Below the pieces are notes generated by a model. The model saw only the letters and a program-made list of their open reading frames with translations. It did not search any database and had not been told where the DNA came from. From assembly GCA_032207245.1 (NCBI GenBank), contig CM063504.1, positions 79,887,458-79,951,457 on the forward strand: a stretch of DNA of 64,000 nucleotides, in the 5' to 3' direction. Numbering within the stretch: position 1 is the stretch's first letter; the number at the start of each line of letters is the position of its first letter. The translations under genes were made by a program, and so were the position numbers. Source of the stretch: Pardosa pseudoannulata. Taxonomy: Eukaryota > Arthropoda > Arachnida > Araneae > Lycosidae. Below, piece after piece: positions 46,787-59,534 of the stretch.

Positions 46787-49700
46787 CAGTTAATTTACTT
46801 TTATATCACTATGTTGTTAAATAGGTTCTAGATAAATGTAGTCATATTCAATTAGACACATGCATTTCACTTGATGGATGGACAATATTTCACCCATAAC
46901 CATATCTTTGAAACATAATATCGATGTCTGTTGTCTCCTGGCAGGGAACAAAGTTTCCGCTTGTATGGTTCTTGTTCTCCTAAGAAAAAGGTCTAGAAAA
47001 CCAGCTGCGTTGTTTGTACTTAATAGACAAGCGTTTTCGGATATATTTTAGTTCAGGATATATTTTAAAAATATATCCTGAATTAAATCTATAATATGCA
47101 TATTTTGCATAAAATTCCCTCTCTCTAGAGCTAATACAAATTCAGAAATTGCTCTCTCTGAAATCTCTAAGCTTTCTTACTGAATATCTTTAACCGTACC
47201 TCGAACCTGGTCGGTCATTACTGCTTTCTGTATTCTTTTCACTAAAAAGCTGATTACAAATAGTTTGTACATTTTTCTCGTTAAAGGCTTGATTATCACG
47301 TAGTCATATGTCTTTCATTAGTAATTACATTGAAAAGATTTTATTGTTATAGAAAATATAATAATCAATGTATACAATTGAAAAATTAAATGTTAATTTA
47401 TTTTTATATCACTATGTTGTTAATTAGGTTCTGGATAAATGTAGTCATATTCAGTTAGACCCATGATTTCACTTGATGGATGGACAATATTGCATCCATA
47501 ACCATATATTTGAAACATAACATCAATTTTTCTGTTGTCTCCTCACAGGGAACAAAATTTCCGCCTTATGGTGCTTGTTCTTTTAAGAAAAAGGTCTAGA
47601 AAACCCGCTGCGTTGTTTGAGCGAATACTTACTAGACTATCATTTTCACTTTATATTTTAAAATTATAGCCTGAATTAAGTCTTAAATATGCATAGTTTT
47701 ACATAAAATTCCCTCTCTCTGGAGATAAAACAAGTTCAGAAATTGCTTTCTCTGAAATCTCTAAGCTTTCTTGCTGAATATCTTTAACCGTACCTCGAAC
47801 CTGGTCGGTCATTACTGCTTTCTATATTCTTTCCACTAAAAAGCTGATTACAAATATTTTGTACATTTTTTCTCGTTAAAGGCTTGATTATCACATACTC
47901 ATATATCTTTCATTAGTAATTACAATGAAAAGATTTTATTGTTATAGAAAATATAATAATCAATGTATACAATTGAAAAATTAAATGTCTATTTTTATAT
48001 CACTATGTTGTTAATTAAGTTCTGGATAAATATAGCCATATTCAATTAGACACATGATTTCACGTGATGGATGGACAATATTGCATAAATAAACATATCT
48101 TTGAAACATAATATCAATTTCTGTTGTCTCCTCGCAGGGAACAAAGTTTCCGCCTATATAGTGCTTCGTCTCCTAAGAAAAAGATCTAGAAAACCCGCTG
48201 CGTTGTTTGAACGAATACTTAATAGACAAGCGTTTGCAAGTTATATTTTAAAAATATATCCTGAATTAAATCTCTAATATGCATATTTTACATAAAATTC
48301 CCTCTCTCTAGAGATAATAAAAATTCAGAAATTGCTCTCTCTGAAATTTCTAAGCTTTCTTACTGAATATCTTTAACCTTATCTCGAACCTGGTCTGTCA
48401 TTACTGCTTTCTATATTCTTTCCACTAAAAAGCTGATTGCAAATATTTTGTACATTTTTTCTCGTTAAAGGCTTGATTATCACATACTCATATATCTTTC
48501 ATTAGTAATTACAATGAAAAGATTTTATTGTTGTAGAAAATATAATAATCAATGTATACAATTGAAAAATTAAATGTCTATTTTTATATCACTATGTTGT
48601 TAATTAGGTTCTAGATAAATATAGTCATATTCAATTAGACACATTCATTTCACTTGATGGATGGACAATATTTCATCCATAACCATATCTTTGAAACATA
48701 ATATCGATGTCTGTTGTCTCCTGGCAGGGAACAAAGTTTCCGCCTGTATGCTTCTTGTTCTCCTAAGAAAAAGGTCTAGAAAACCAGCTGCGTTGTTTGT
48801 ACTTAATAGACAAGCGTTTTCACGTTATATTTTAAAAATATATCCTGAATTAAATCTATAATATGAATATTTTTACATAAAATTTCCTCTCTCTAGAGCT
48901 AATACAAATTCAGAAATTACTCTCTCTGAAATCTCTAAGCTTTCTTGCTGAATATCTTTAACCGTACCTCGAACCTGGTCGGTCATTACTGCTTTCTGTA
49001 TTCTTTTCACTAAAAAGCTGATTACAAAAATTTTGTATATTTTTCTCGTTAAAGGCTTGATTATCACGTACTCATATATCTTTCATTAGTAATTACATAA
49101 AAATGATTTTATTTCTATAGAAAATATAATAATCAATGTATACAATTGAAAAATTAAATGTTAATTTATTTTTATATCCCTCTGTTGTTAATTAGGTTCT
49201 AAACAAATGTAGTCATATTCAATTAGACACATACATTTCACTTGATGGATGGAAAATACTGCATCTATAACTATATCTTTGAATCATAATATCAATTTCT
49301 GTTGTCTCCTCACAGGGAACACAGCTTCCGCCTATATAATGCTTCCTCTTCTAATAAAAAGGTCTAGAAAACCAGCTGCGTTGTTTGTACTTAATAGACA
49401 AGAGTTTTCACGTTATATTTTAAAAATATATCCTGAATTAAATCTATAATATGCATATTTTTACATAAAATCCCCCCTCTCTGGAGCTAAAACAAGTTCA
49501 AAAATTGCTTTCTCTGAAATCTCTAAGCTTTCTTACTGAATATCTTTAACCGTACCTCGAACCTGGTCGCTCATTTCTGCTTTCTGCATTCTTTCCCCTA
49601 CAAAGTTGATTATACATATTTTGTACATTTTTTCTCGTTAAAGGCTTGATTATCACATACTCATATATCTTTTGTTAGTAATTACAATGAAAATATTTTA

Positions 49701-50342
49701 TTGTTATAGAAAATATAATAATCAATGTATACAACTGAAAAATTAAATGTTAATTTATTTTTATATCACTATGTTTTTAATTAGGTTCTGGATAAATATA
49801 GCCATATTCAATTAGACACATGATTTCACTTGATGGATGGACAATATTGCATCCATAACCATATATTTGAAATATAACATCAATTTTTCAGTTGTCTCCT
49901 CGCAGGGAACAAAGTCTACACCTGTATGGTGCTTGCTCTTTTAAGAAAAAGGTCTAGAAAACCCTCTGCGTTGTTAGATCGAATACTTACTAGACAAGCA
50001 TTTTCGCTTTATATTTTAAAAATAAATCCTGACTTAAGTCTCTAAATATTCATATTTTTGCATAAAATTGTCTCTCTCTGGAGCTAATACAAATTCAGAT
50101 ATTGCTCTCTCTGGAATCTCTAAGTTTGTTTACTGTATCTGTTTAATCGTACCTCGAACGTGGTCGATCATTATTTCTTTCTATATTCTTTCCACTAAAA
50201 ATCTGATTATAAATATTTTCTACACCTCTTCTAGTTATAGGCTTGATTCTCATTTACTCATATATTTCATTAGAGATTACATAGAAAATATTTTAACGCT
50301 ATAAAAAGGATAATATTCAATTCATACAATTATAAAATTAAA
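46787..50342. repeat. Tandem array, about 590 bp x 6
   Basis: The anchor TATCACTATGTTGTTAA starts at about 46804, 47407, 47998, 48587, 49175 (variant) and 49764 (variant). Periods are 603, 591, 589, 588 and 589. Copies are about 90% identical; the last is the most diverged. Every unit holds a plus-strand TGTTGTCTCCT.(G/A)CAGGGAAC tract, like a splice acceptor, followed by AGGTCTAGAAAACC. A minus-strand segment reads MTDQVRGTVKDIQ. Open frames (48661-48861 +, 48873-49067 -, 49249-49449 +, 50068-50304 +) are repeat-derived. Confidence 0.96.
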
Positions 50343-50500
50343 TAATTCCAATCTTAACGGTGAAAGAGTAACTAGTAACTAGGAAAATTTAAATTTTCTT
50401 ACTTCGGAGGTTATATAGAAAAGGAAAAGTTAATTTTATTAGTCGAAATTCAGTATAGTCAATACTAATCTGAAATACTTCGTAATGCATTTGCCTTAAG

Positions 50501-50671
50501 ATGGCTGAAAGTTTAGGGTGCTGGCCTTGGAAACTTGAGCTCATGGGGTCGAATCCCACTGTGGCTTAAATGTTCGTAGCCGTTCGGAATAGGTTTTAAG
50601 CAGTAGGTGCTGGTCTCATTATTCCTCGTATTACAAAAGGTAGACCATAGAGCTGCACACCAAACAAAACC
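50501..50671 (+). repeat. SINE family 1, diverged copy
   Basis: GGTGCTGGCCTTGGAAAC, B box variant GGGTCGAATCCCAC, GTTCGTAGCCGTTCGG, GTAGACCATAGAGC and a CCAAACAAAACC tail. No convincing target duplication. It is the most mutated of the longer copies. Confidence 0.88.
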
Positions 50672-51054
50672 AGACTCTTAAGGCATTTAGGAAGTTCTCG
50701 TATAATTAATTTAAGGTATGTAGTACCATTCAAATCTTCAACTTTTTTCATCCATCATGAAATACAATATTCTGCTCTAATTGAATTAAATATATTACAA
50801 GTTTTTAATAAGACTCTAACTTTGAAAATATATTTTATTTTATCTTTTCAAGTAGTAGTAAGTTTTGTAGTAACATAAAAAAAACATACATCAAGTTAAA
50901 GAAAAATGAAAACAGATCATCCACAAGATTTAATTTTATATTTGTATACCATGATATAAAAAATATATTTCTCGTGTTACTATAATTAAGATTCTAGAAC
51001 AAGTATGATAATTATCTCATATTTTTATTTAAAAAAAGTTTCTAATTTAAGTCT
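50672..51054. other. AT-rich noncoding stretch
   Basis: Nothing recognised. Confidence 0.5.
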
Positions 51055-53010
51055 GACTGCCCATAGAGTAAACAAACAAGATATATCTCGCTTGCCGAAG
51101 AAAAAACGTTGTTCTCGCCCCCCAAGGTGCAAAACTATTATGTACTAGGAAATTAGGATCCTGTACGATTTTGCAGTAGTATTGAAAGTGCGGTCAAAAT
51201 ATAACAAAGTATTTGCAACATCGATAATTTTTGAAATTTTTAACAAATGCGCTTATTGTTTACACTCGCATTCAGATGAAAATCCAGGAAGTTTTTAAAT
51301 GTTAAATTTTACGAAGGTCTAATTAAATTGTAAATTTTGACATCAAAAACAATTTTTTTTTAAACAGAAATGCTGTATGTACCAATATTTACGTCCCTCT
51401 GCCCAGAGAGTAAACAAACAAAATATATCTCACTTGCCAAAGAAAAAACCTTGTTCTCGTTTCACAAGGTTAAACACTATTATGTTCTAGGAAATTAGGA
51501 TCATGTGAGATTTTGCAGTGATACTGAAAGTTCAAACAAAATATAGAAAAGTATTTGCAACATCCATAATTTTTGAAATTTTGAACAAATGAGCATATTG
51601 TTTACACTCACATTCAGATAAGAAAAGTTTAAGAAGTTGTTAAATGTTAAATTTTACGAAAGTCTAATTAACCTGTAAATTTTGGCATCAAAAACAAACA
51701 TTATTTTAGCAGAAAGTTTGTATGTACCCAATGTTTACGTCCGTCTGTCCAGAGAGTAAACAAACAAAATATATCACGCTTGCCGAAGAAAAAACGTTCT
51801 TCTCGCTCCACAAGGTGCCACACTATTGTGTACTAGAAATTAGAATCATGTAAGATTTTGCAATGGTATTAAAAGTTTAATCAAAATATAGAAAAGTATG
51901 TGAAGCATCCATATTTTTGGAAATTTTTATCAAATAGGCTTATTGTTTACACTCCCATTCAGATGAAAATCCAGGAAGTTGTTAAATGTTAAATTTTAAG
52001 AAGGTCTAATTAAACTGTAAATTTTGGCATTAAAAATAAACTTTTTTTAACAGAAAAATTGTATGTACTCAATGTTTATGTCCATCTATACAGAGAGTAA
52101 ACAAATAAAATATATCTAGCTTGCCAAAGAAAAAACGTTGTTGCCACAATATTATGTACTAGGAAATTAGGATCATGTAAGATTTTGCAGTGATATTGAA
52201 AGTTCAATCAAAACATACTAAAGTATTTGTAATATCGATAATTTTGGAAATTTTGAACAAATGTGCATATTGTTTACATTCGCATTCAGATAAAAAATCT
52301 AGGAAATTGTTAGATGTTGAATTTTACGAAGGTCTAATTAAACTGTAAATTTTAGCATCAAAAACAAACATTGTTTTTACAGAAAAGTTGTATGTACCCA
52401 ATGTTTACGTCCGTCTACCCAGAGAGTAAACAAACAAAATATATCTCCCTTGCCGAAGAAAAAACGTTGTTCTCGCTTAACAAGGTGCAACACTATTATA
52501 TAGTGGCAAATTAGGATCATGTAAGATTTTCCAGTGATATTGAAAGTTGAATCAAAATATGGAAAAATATTTGCAACATCCATAATTTTTGAAATTTTGA
52601 ACAAATGGGCTTATTGCATTCAGATGAAAATCCGGGAAGTTGTTAAATGTTAAATTTTAAGAAGGTCTAATTAAACTATAAATTTTGACATAAAAAACAA
52701 ACATTATTTTATCAGAAAACTTCTATGTACTCAATGTTTACGAGCGTCTGCCCTGACAGTAAACAAACAAAATATTTCTAGCTTGCCGAAGCAAAAACGA
52801 TGTTCTCGCTCCACAAAGTGCCACACTATTATGTACAAGGAAATTAGGATCATATAAGATTTTGCAGTGGTATTGAAAGTTCAATCAAAATATAGAAAAG
52901 TATTTGCAACATCCATAATTTTTAAAAGTTTGAACAATGTGCTTAACGTTTACACTAGCATTCAGATAAAAAATCCAGTTCAAATGAAAATCCAGGAATC
53001 TGTTAAATGT
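51055..53010. repeat. Tandem array, about 340 bp x 6
   Basis: The anchor AGAGTAAACAAAC starts at 51065, 51407, 51753, 52094, 52423 and about 52756 (variant ACAGTAAAC). Periods are 342, 346, 341, 329 and 333. Conserved pieces include CTTGCCGAAGAAAAAACG, AAATTAGGATCATGTAAGAT and TTGTTTACACTCGCATTCAG. The last copy is truncated near 53010. Frames at 52377-52604 (-) and 52867-53055 (+) fall in repeat sequence. Confidence 0.96.
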
Positions 53011-53600
53011 TTGAGTCGCATCGTGAGTCATTTTTACATATTCCTAGAAATGTAGATATGAAAATAGATTTTTAGTTATATAGTTTCAGAGTAAAATTAT
53101 TGACTTTTCTACAGTGAAAAAGTTTACCGAATATAATAATTACAAAGATGTACAAAATAAGCTTAAAATCTGCTTCGTAAAAATGTTTTAAAATCGACCT
53201 TTCAAAAATAATCGTAAAAAGTAGTAAAAATCGTTACTTTTTCAAAAAAAATTATATTGTGAGACGTATAAATAATCGTGCTATACGATTCAGTTCCCAT
53301 TTTTAGTATGTAGAACGAACAGATTGGAATTTTAAAACGTTCGGAACACTCAGTGATCGTTTTCGCGCATGTCCTTTTTAAAGTTTTCGCTGGAAAGTAC
53401 ACTTTAAGGTGTGAAGAAATTACAGTCTGAAGGTTTTAATTGAAATCTTCTTTAACATTAACCATACCAACGCTTAATAATACGTAATTCTTTTATTTCA
53501 AATATTTATTTTATTCAACTCATACATACCTATTTCTTTTATTTCTAATTTGAATCATTACCATCGCATTTTTACATATACATTAACGGTGTGGTGTGTT
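53011..53600. other. Noncoding stretch
   Basis: Nothing recognised. A 66-codon minus frame at 53202-53402 has no known motif. Confidence 0.5.
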
Positions 53601-53784
53601 TGTTTGGTTTGGTTTGGTTTGGAGCTCTACGGTCTGCTTTTTGCTATTCGAGGGCTAATGAGACCATTACCTACTTCTTAAATCCGATTTTGAACAGTTA
53701 CGAACATCCATGCCACTGTGGGATTCGAATTCACGAACTCCGGTTCCGAAGGTCAGCACCCTAAACATTCGACCATCGTTCGGC
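53601..53784 (-). repeat. SINE family 1, minus-strand copy
   Basis: Read on the minus strand: CGAACGATGGTCG head, B-box-like GAATTCGAATCCCAC, body, TAGAGCTCC, then a (CCAAA)n tail appearing here as TTTGGTTTGG. It is nearly full length. Confidence 0.92.
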
Positions 53785-53847
53785 ATGTTTGGTGTTAAAG
53801 TCCAAAAGAAATGTAAAGTAGAGATTGGCCTGCCTCTTATCGACAAA

Positions 53848-53899
53848 TTACTACATTACATTAAATAAAACATTACTACATTACATTAAATAAAACAAC
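53848..53899. repeat. 26-bp tandem duplication
   Basis: ATTACTACATTACATTAAAT plus AAAAC occurs twice in direct succession. Confidence 0.9.
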
Positions 53900-54529
53900 T
53901 GGACCTTCTACGATTTAAGGACTAAAATAATATCTATTGTACACCTCCATGTTTCATTGAAATCCGCATTCCTGTAACGAAAAATCTCAATGTAATGACC
54001 TCTAAAGCTACCGATCTATAACTATGTAACTCAAAGATATTAATGTATCCATATGCAGTTTTAATAATGCTTTTTAAATAGTTGAAATAATAGTTTTAAA
54101 GTAAATTTTTAGAAAATAAAAATATATATATATATATATTACTAACGGAAAATAGTTTTGATTTTTTACGATCTGTTATATTTTGGTAGATATTAAAGTA
54201 AGTATTTATCAACATTTATGCATAACAAAATTCAACAGATATCAACTCTGCGCGTCTCCGTCAAATAGTAATACTTACTCTTGGGGACTAGACTAAAGAA
54301 CAAGGTGCCGCCGCCAATATGGCGATAAAGCTCTGATCATGGTATAGGGAAACTTTCTCCTGATCTCGCTGTGTCCACAACCTGTATCTATATTTTAATT
54401 TGTATTATGTTAGTATCCAGCTCTCCTTGTGTAGACCATTTTTTATATATTAAATTCGCGTAATGCTTAAAAATATTAGCTATAAAGAACCATTAAATGT
54501 TCACTATGGCTAATTTTTAATAATTTGGA
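53900..54529. other. Noncoding, with a short GC-rich patch
   Basis: A short TA run lies at 54123-54140. Around 54300 the patch GGTGCCGCCGCCAATATGG contains the YY1-like core CCAATATGGCG, which may be chance. No gene recognised. Confidence 0.4.
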
Positions 54530-54810
54530 GCTGTTGGCGTTGTAAACTGTAGACGGATTAATTGCCCATAAAAGTAAATGGTCGCTTTCTCAGTGGTTTT
54601 GGTAAATTAAGAAAATGTATGTAATTATATTACAATGGCGCAATCTTAATCAAGTAAAGTTTCCCAAATATAAAGGGATACAATGTTCGAATGAAATAAC
54701 TTTGTGTTTTAGGAAACATCGCCAATAATTATACCAAATTTGCCAAGGGACACCCTATGCTTCAGTAGTACTGTACTTTGGATTTTCCCAGATAGCACAG
54801 TAAGTTTAAG
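54530..54810. promoter_or_regulatory. Third candidate conserved noncoding element, weak
   Basis: About 280 bp of balanced, non-repetitive sequence (GGAGCTGTTGGCGTTG, GGCGCAATCTTAATC, ACATCGCCAATAATTATACC) without open frames, surrounded by AT-rich DNA. Function not recognised. Confidence 0.25.
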
Positions 54811-55669
54811 AATCGAAACATTCTTTTAATCTTGGTGAGAATGTCCGCATGGTTATTCTAATGACGCATCATAGAAAATTTTAAAAAGATATATCGAATA
54901 AGCCTACAAAAAAGCAATGTAATTTCTATATCAGATTTAAAACATTTTAGAATTTTTTTATGGAGCTACATATAAGTTACTCCTTCTTATTATTATTGGA
55001 AGTCAAATTAACAGGCGGATTGTAAATCAAAATGTTTTTAGTTTAGTGAAATTGTTCAAAAGAATATTTTTCTGAGTTAAACGATTCATTGCATCTTCTT
55101 TTAAAAAAGGCGTTAAAAATGTAATACTTAAATCTCAAATTTTCTCGCAATGCAAATTCTTAAAAAATCATATGTTATATAGTAAAGAAATAGTTGCTTA
55201 ATTTATATTTTTATAAGAACTCTCCTTAATGTTTCGAGAGTGAACCATTTCATACAATCATCACTTTTATTATCCGCCATTTTGTTTAGAAATCTAAAGT
55301 TTAAAAAAAATCTTTAAATTGTATTATTTTTCTAAAGGTATTTAAAAAGACATTTAGAACATATTTTTTATAACTCATGATTATTTGTGTCAGCTTATTG
55401 CTTTCAGATAGTTTTTAATTTGAAATTTCAAAAGCTTTTCAAATGTAAATAGTAAGCTTCTATCTTTAAGTGGTCTATCCTAATATATTCAAGTTTATTC
55501 AGTCTGCATTTTTCAACTTTAATTAAACATTTCTACTTTTTTATATTTTTTTTATTGATATAGAAGTATCCTCATTTTCAAATTGAAGATACACAACAAT
55601 TACGTTTCCGGATCAACAGAAGATATTTATTCTTATATTTTGTTTAAAAAGATATTTTTTATCAACGTT
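54811..55669. other. AT-rich noncoding stretch
   Basis: Nothing recognised. Confidence 0.5.
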
Positions 55670-58440
55670 TAACTGTTACATCATAATATAAGAAAATGCA
55701 GTAGAATTTTTTAAATTGATTAACACAAAAATACACAATACTTAATCAGCGATTAGCTGTAGACAGCAACGGTTAAAGAAGAATAGATAAGAATTTTAAA
55801 ATAATATTTTTTAACAAGTCAAACTTTTTTTGTCATTCTACTTGCATCATATTCACATATAATAGCTATAACCTATAGTATTTGCATAATTAATTTTTAT
55901 AGGGCAGAAATTCTGACAGTTGATTTTCTGAAAGTCGATTTCATGCAGTAGGGCAAATCTTAATTTATGACAATTCTGGCTTTAGTTTCAAACGGAAAAG
56001 CAGTTTATTGTTCGTCTATTGGCTGTTGTAAACCTGAAAATGAATGGGAAGGGCATTATAGTAGTACGTGTAATTAAAATTTCTTCATCATTTAAAAATA
56101 ACCAAGGCTAATAATCATATATAATTAAGAGAAATAATGTCAAATTGATAAAAAAAAGTTAGCACTATAAACTTCACTTTTACATTTATTATAGTTAACT
56201 TCAAATGAACTGGATTAGTTATGCGTACAATTAAGCGATAAAACAGTGTTAGAATATAAATAACTTAGAATAAAAATGCTACATCATAATGTAATAAAAT
56301 AATGTATAATTCGAAGTTGGGATTTTTTAAATTGATTAACACAAAAATACACAATACTTAATCACTGATTAGCTGTAGATAACAATGGTTAAAGAGAATA
56401 GATAGGAAAATTAAAATAATATTTTTTAACAAGCCAAACTTTTTTTAATCTTATTTGTAGCATATTCACATCTATAACCTATAGCATTGGTATAAATTAT
56501 TTTTATATGGCAGAAATCTGACAGTGGGCTTGCTATTCCTTTAGTAGTTACATCTGTTGTTTCTTTAACTAGACAATGAATTTGGTCATATTTAATTATA
56601 ATTTGTACTAATAATCATATATAATTAAGAGTAATAACTTCAAATTGATAAAAAAAGGTTAACACTATAAACTTTACTTTTACATTTATTGTAGATAACT
56701 TAATTTGAATTGGATTAATTATGCTTACAATTAAGCGATAAAACAGTGTTAGAATATCAATAGCTTAAAATAAAAATGCTACATCATAATATAATGAAAT
56801 AAAGTATTATTCGAAGTAGGATTTTTTAAATTGCCTAACACAAAAATACACAACACTTAATCAGCAATTAGCTGTAGACAACACCGGTTAAAGCAGATGA
56901 ATAGGAATTTTAAAATATATTTTTTAACAAGCTAAACATTTTTATCCTATTTGTAGCATATTCACATATAATAGCTATAACATATAATATTCGTATTGTT
57001 AATTTTTCTTTAGCAGAAATTCCGGCAGTGGGCTTTTTATTTTTTAGTAGTTACTCTGGTGTTTCCTTAACTATTGAATGAATTTGGTCATATCTGATTC
57101 TAATTTGTTCATCATGTAAAAATAACCAAGAATGATAAACATATATAATTATAAGCAATGACGTCCAACTGATAAAAAAAATGTTAACATTATAAACTTC
57201 ACTTTTACATTTATTATAATTAACTCAATTTGAACTGGATTAATTGTTCTTATAATTAAGCGATGAAGCAAAATTAAGATATAAATAGTTTAGAATACAA
57301 ATGCTACATCATAATATAATAAAATAAAGTGTTATTCGAAGTGGGATTTTTTAAATTAATTAACACAAAAATATGCAATACTTAATCATTGATTAGCTAT
57401 AGACAAAAACGGTTAAAGCAGAATAGATAGGAATTTTAAAATAATATTCTTCACAAGACGAACTTTTTTTTACCATATTTGTAGAATATCCACTTATAAT
57501 AGCTATAACCTCTAGTATTGGTGTAAATTATTTTTATATAGCAAATATTTCTGACAGTCGGTTTTCTGTTTCAATAGTACTTACCTCTGTTGCTTCTTTA
57601 ACTAGTCAATGAATTTGTTCATATTTAATTTGTACTAATTATCATATATAATTACACTAATAATCATATATAACTAAGAGCAATAACGTCAAATTGATAA
57701 AAAAAATTAACACTATAAACTTCACTTTTATATTTATTATATTTAATTTAATTTGAATTGAATTAGTTATGCTTACAATTAAGCGATGAAGCAATGTTAG
57801 AATATAAATAGTTTAGAATAAAAATGCTACATCATAATATTATAAAATAAAGTGTTATTCGAAATGGGATTTTTTAAATTAATTAACACAAAAATACGAA
57901 ATACTTAATCAGCTATTAGCTGTAGATAAAATCGGTTAAAGCAGAATAGATAGGAATTTTAAAATAATATTGTTTAACAAGCCAAATTTTTTTAAATCGT
58001 ATTTGTAGTATATTCACATATAATAGCTATAACCTATAGCATTGGTATAATTAATTTTTATATGGCAGAAATTCTAACAGTAGACTTTCTATTCTATTAG
58101 TAGTTAGCTCTGTTCTTTCTTTAACTAGTCAATGTAACTAGTAATTAATTTGGTCATATTTAATTATAATTTGCACTAATAATCATATTTAATTAGACTA
58201 ATAATTATATATAATTAAAAGCAATAACGTCAAATTAATAAAAAAAAGTTAATACTATAAACTTCACTTTTACATTTATTATAGTTAACTTAACATTGAA
58301 CTGGATTAGTTATGCTAATAATTAAGCGATGAAGCAGTGTTAGAATATAAATAGTTTAGAATAAAAATAAATTGCTTTTTATAAAATCCTAAAAGTGTAT
58401 AGGACCTTAATATTTTTCCAGTTTTTCTACGTAAAGAATT
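55670..58440. repeat. Tandem array, about 520 bp x 5
   Basis: Anchor TAACACAAAAATAC at 55721, 56337, 56836, 57361 and 57884; periods 616, 499, 525 and 523. The first unit carries an extra 100 bp or so (about 55920-56090). Each has GCGAT(A/G)AA(A/G)CA.TGTTAGAAT and ATGCTACATCATAAT pieces. The last unit passes into AAAATAAATTGCTTTTTATA, which recurs after the diverged copy at 59420. Confidence 0.94.
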
Positions 58441-58999
58441 TTTTCTTGTTTAATAATAAGAAAAAAATATAATGTAAAAATTAAACTGACAGGATATTAA
58501 GCACGAAAATATCTTGCTTACTGCTAAAAGTAATCCACTTAAATTTAGGAATAGGAAGTTTAATTCCTTTGACATACTTTTTTTCTGAATTTTTGAGTTC
58601 ATTTTTAAATTGAAGATAACGTTAAGCTTTAAAGAACATATTTTTAAGCTTCAGGCTATTGATGATTCATTTCGTTTTGAAATAGAAATAAAAGAACAAC
58701 TCTGTTTTGTAGCTCAATATAAAAAATTGCTCAGAGACATTATTTTCAAATTAAAATTCTGTACTATATGGCCAACCATAAAACCAAGAATTAAAAATTA
58801 TTAGTTTTAATCACAATAAAACTACTATCTAAGAGATTATTTATGCTTTTTATTGCTTATAATTTTTCGTGTATTTTCTATTATATGCTTTTAAATGTTT
58901 TATTTAATAAATTAGTAAACTATTTTATAAATAATAATAAATAAAAAGTAGAATATGTAATGATTTTCTAATATGTGCAGAAAAATCCTGGAAATTTAT
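58441..58999. other. AT-rich noncoding stretch
   Basis: One 64-codon plus frame (58610-58804, KITLSFKEHIFKLQAIDD) looks somewhat protein-like but has no recognisable domain. Probably chance. Confidence 0.45.
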
Positions 59000-59480
59000 G
59001 AAAAGTTCAAATTAGTATCATGCTTTGTTACCCATTTTTCATCATATAAATATAACCGAAAATAATAATCACATATAATTCAAATCAAAAACATTTAACT
59101 TATTAAAAAAACATTTAACACTATAAAAATCACTTTTACATTTTTATAGTAACTTAAGTTGAAATGAATATATTATTCTTTTGGTTTGGTTTGGTTTGGT
59201 TTGGAGCGCTACGGTCTACTGTTTTGCACACGAGAGCTAATGAGACCGGGACCTACTGCTTAAAGCCGATTCCGAACGGCTACGAACATCCATGCCATAG
59301 TGGGATTCGAACCCACGAACTCTGGTACCGACGATCAGCGCCCTAACCAATCGGCCAGCGTTCGGCTCATATTATTCTTTTAATAAAGCGATGAAGTAAT
59401 TTTTAGATATAGTTTTAAATAAAAATAAATTGGTTTCTATAAAGTCCTAAACATGTATAGGAACTTAATTTTTCCCAATT
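59000..59480. repeat. Diverged sixth copy of the 520-bp family, split by a SINE
   Basis: 59030-59182 and 59382-59480 resemble the array units (ACTATAAA..TCACTTTTACATT, AAAGCGATGAAG, AAAATAAATTGGTTTCTATA). The SINE at 59183-59368 with its duplicated target separates the halves. Confidence 0.75.
59183..59368 (-). repeat. SINE family 1, youngest-looking copy with perfect target duplication
   Basis: Minus strand. Head GCCGAACGCTGGCCGATTGG, T-arm-like GTGGGTTCGAATCCCAC (5-bp stem, 7-nt loop), GTAGCCGTTCGGAATCGG, TAGACCGTAGCGC and a (CCAAA)n tail. A perfect 13-bp duplication ATATTATTCTTTT (59170-59182 and 59369-59381) bounds it. The B box GGTTCGAATCC is intact, so the pol III promoter could still be functional. 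It serves as reference copy for the family in this window. Confidence 0.96.
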
Positions 59481-59534
59481 ATCTTCTCATATTGAGAATT
59501 TTTATATTGCAGTTGAAAGTGAAAAGTTCTTGTT

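Noticed and set aside
46787..53010. Regularly spaced repeats resembling a CRISPR array
   Set aside because: Units are 340-590 bp, contiguous and homologous along their whole length, without short repeats separated by unique spacers, and the genome is eukaryotic.
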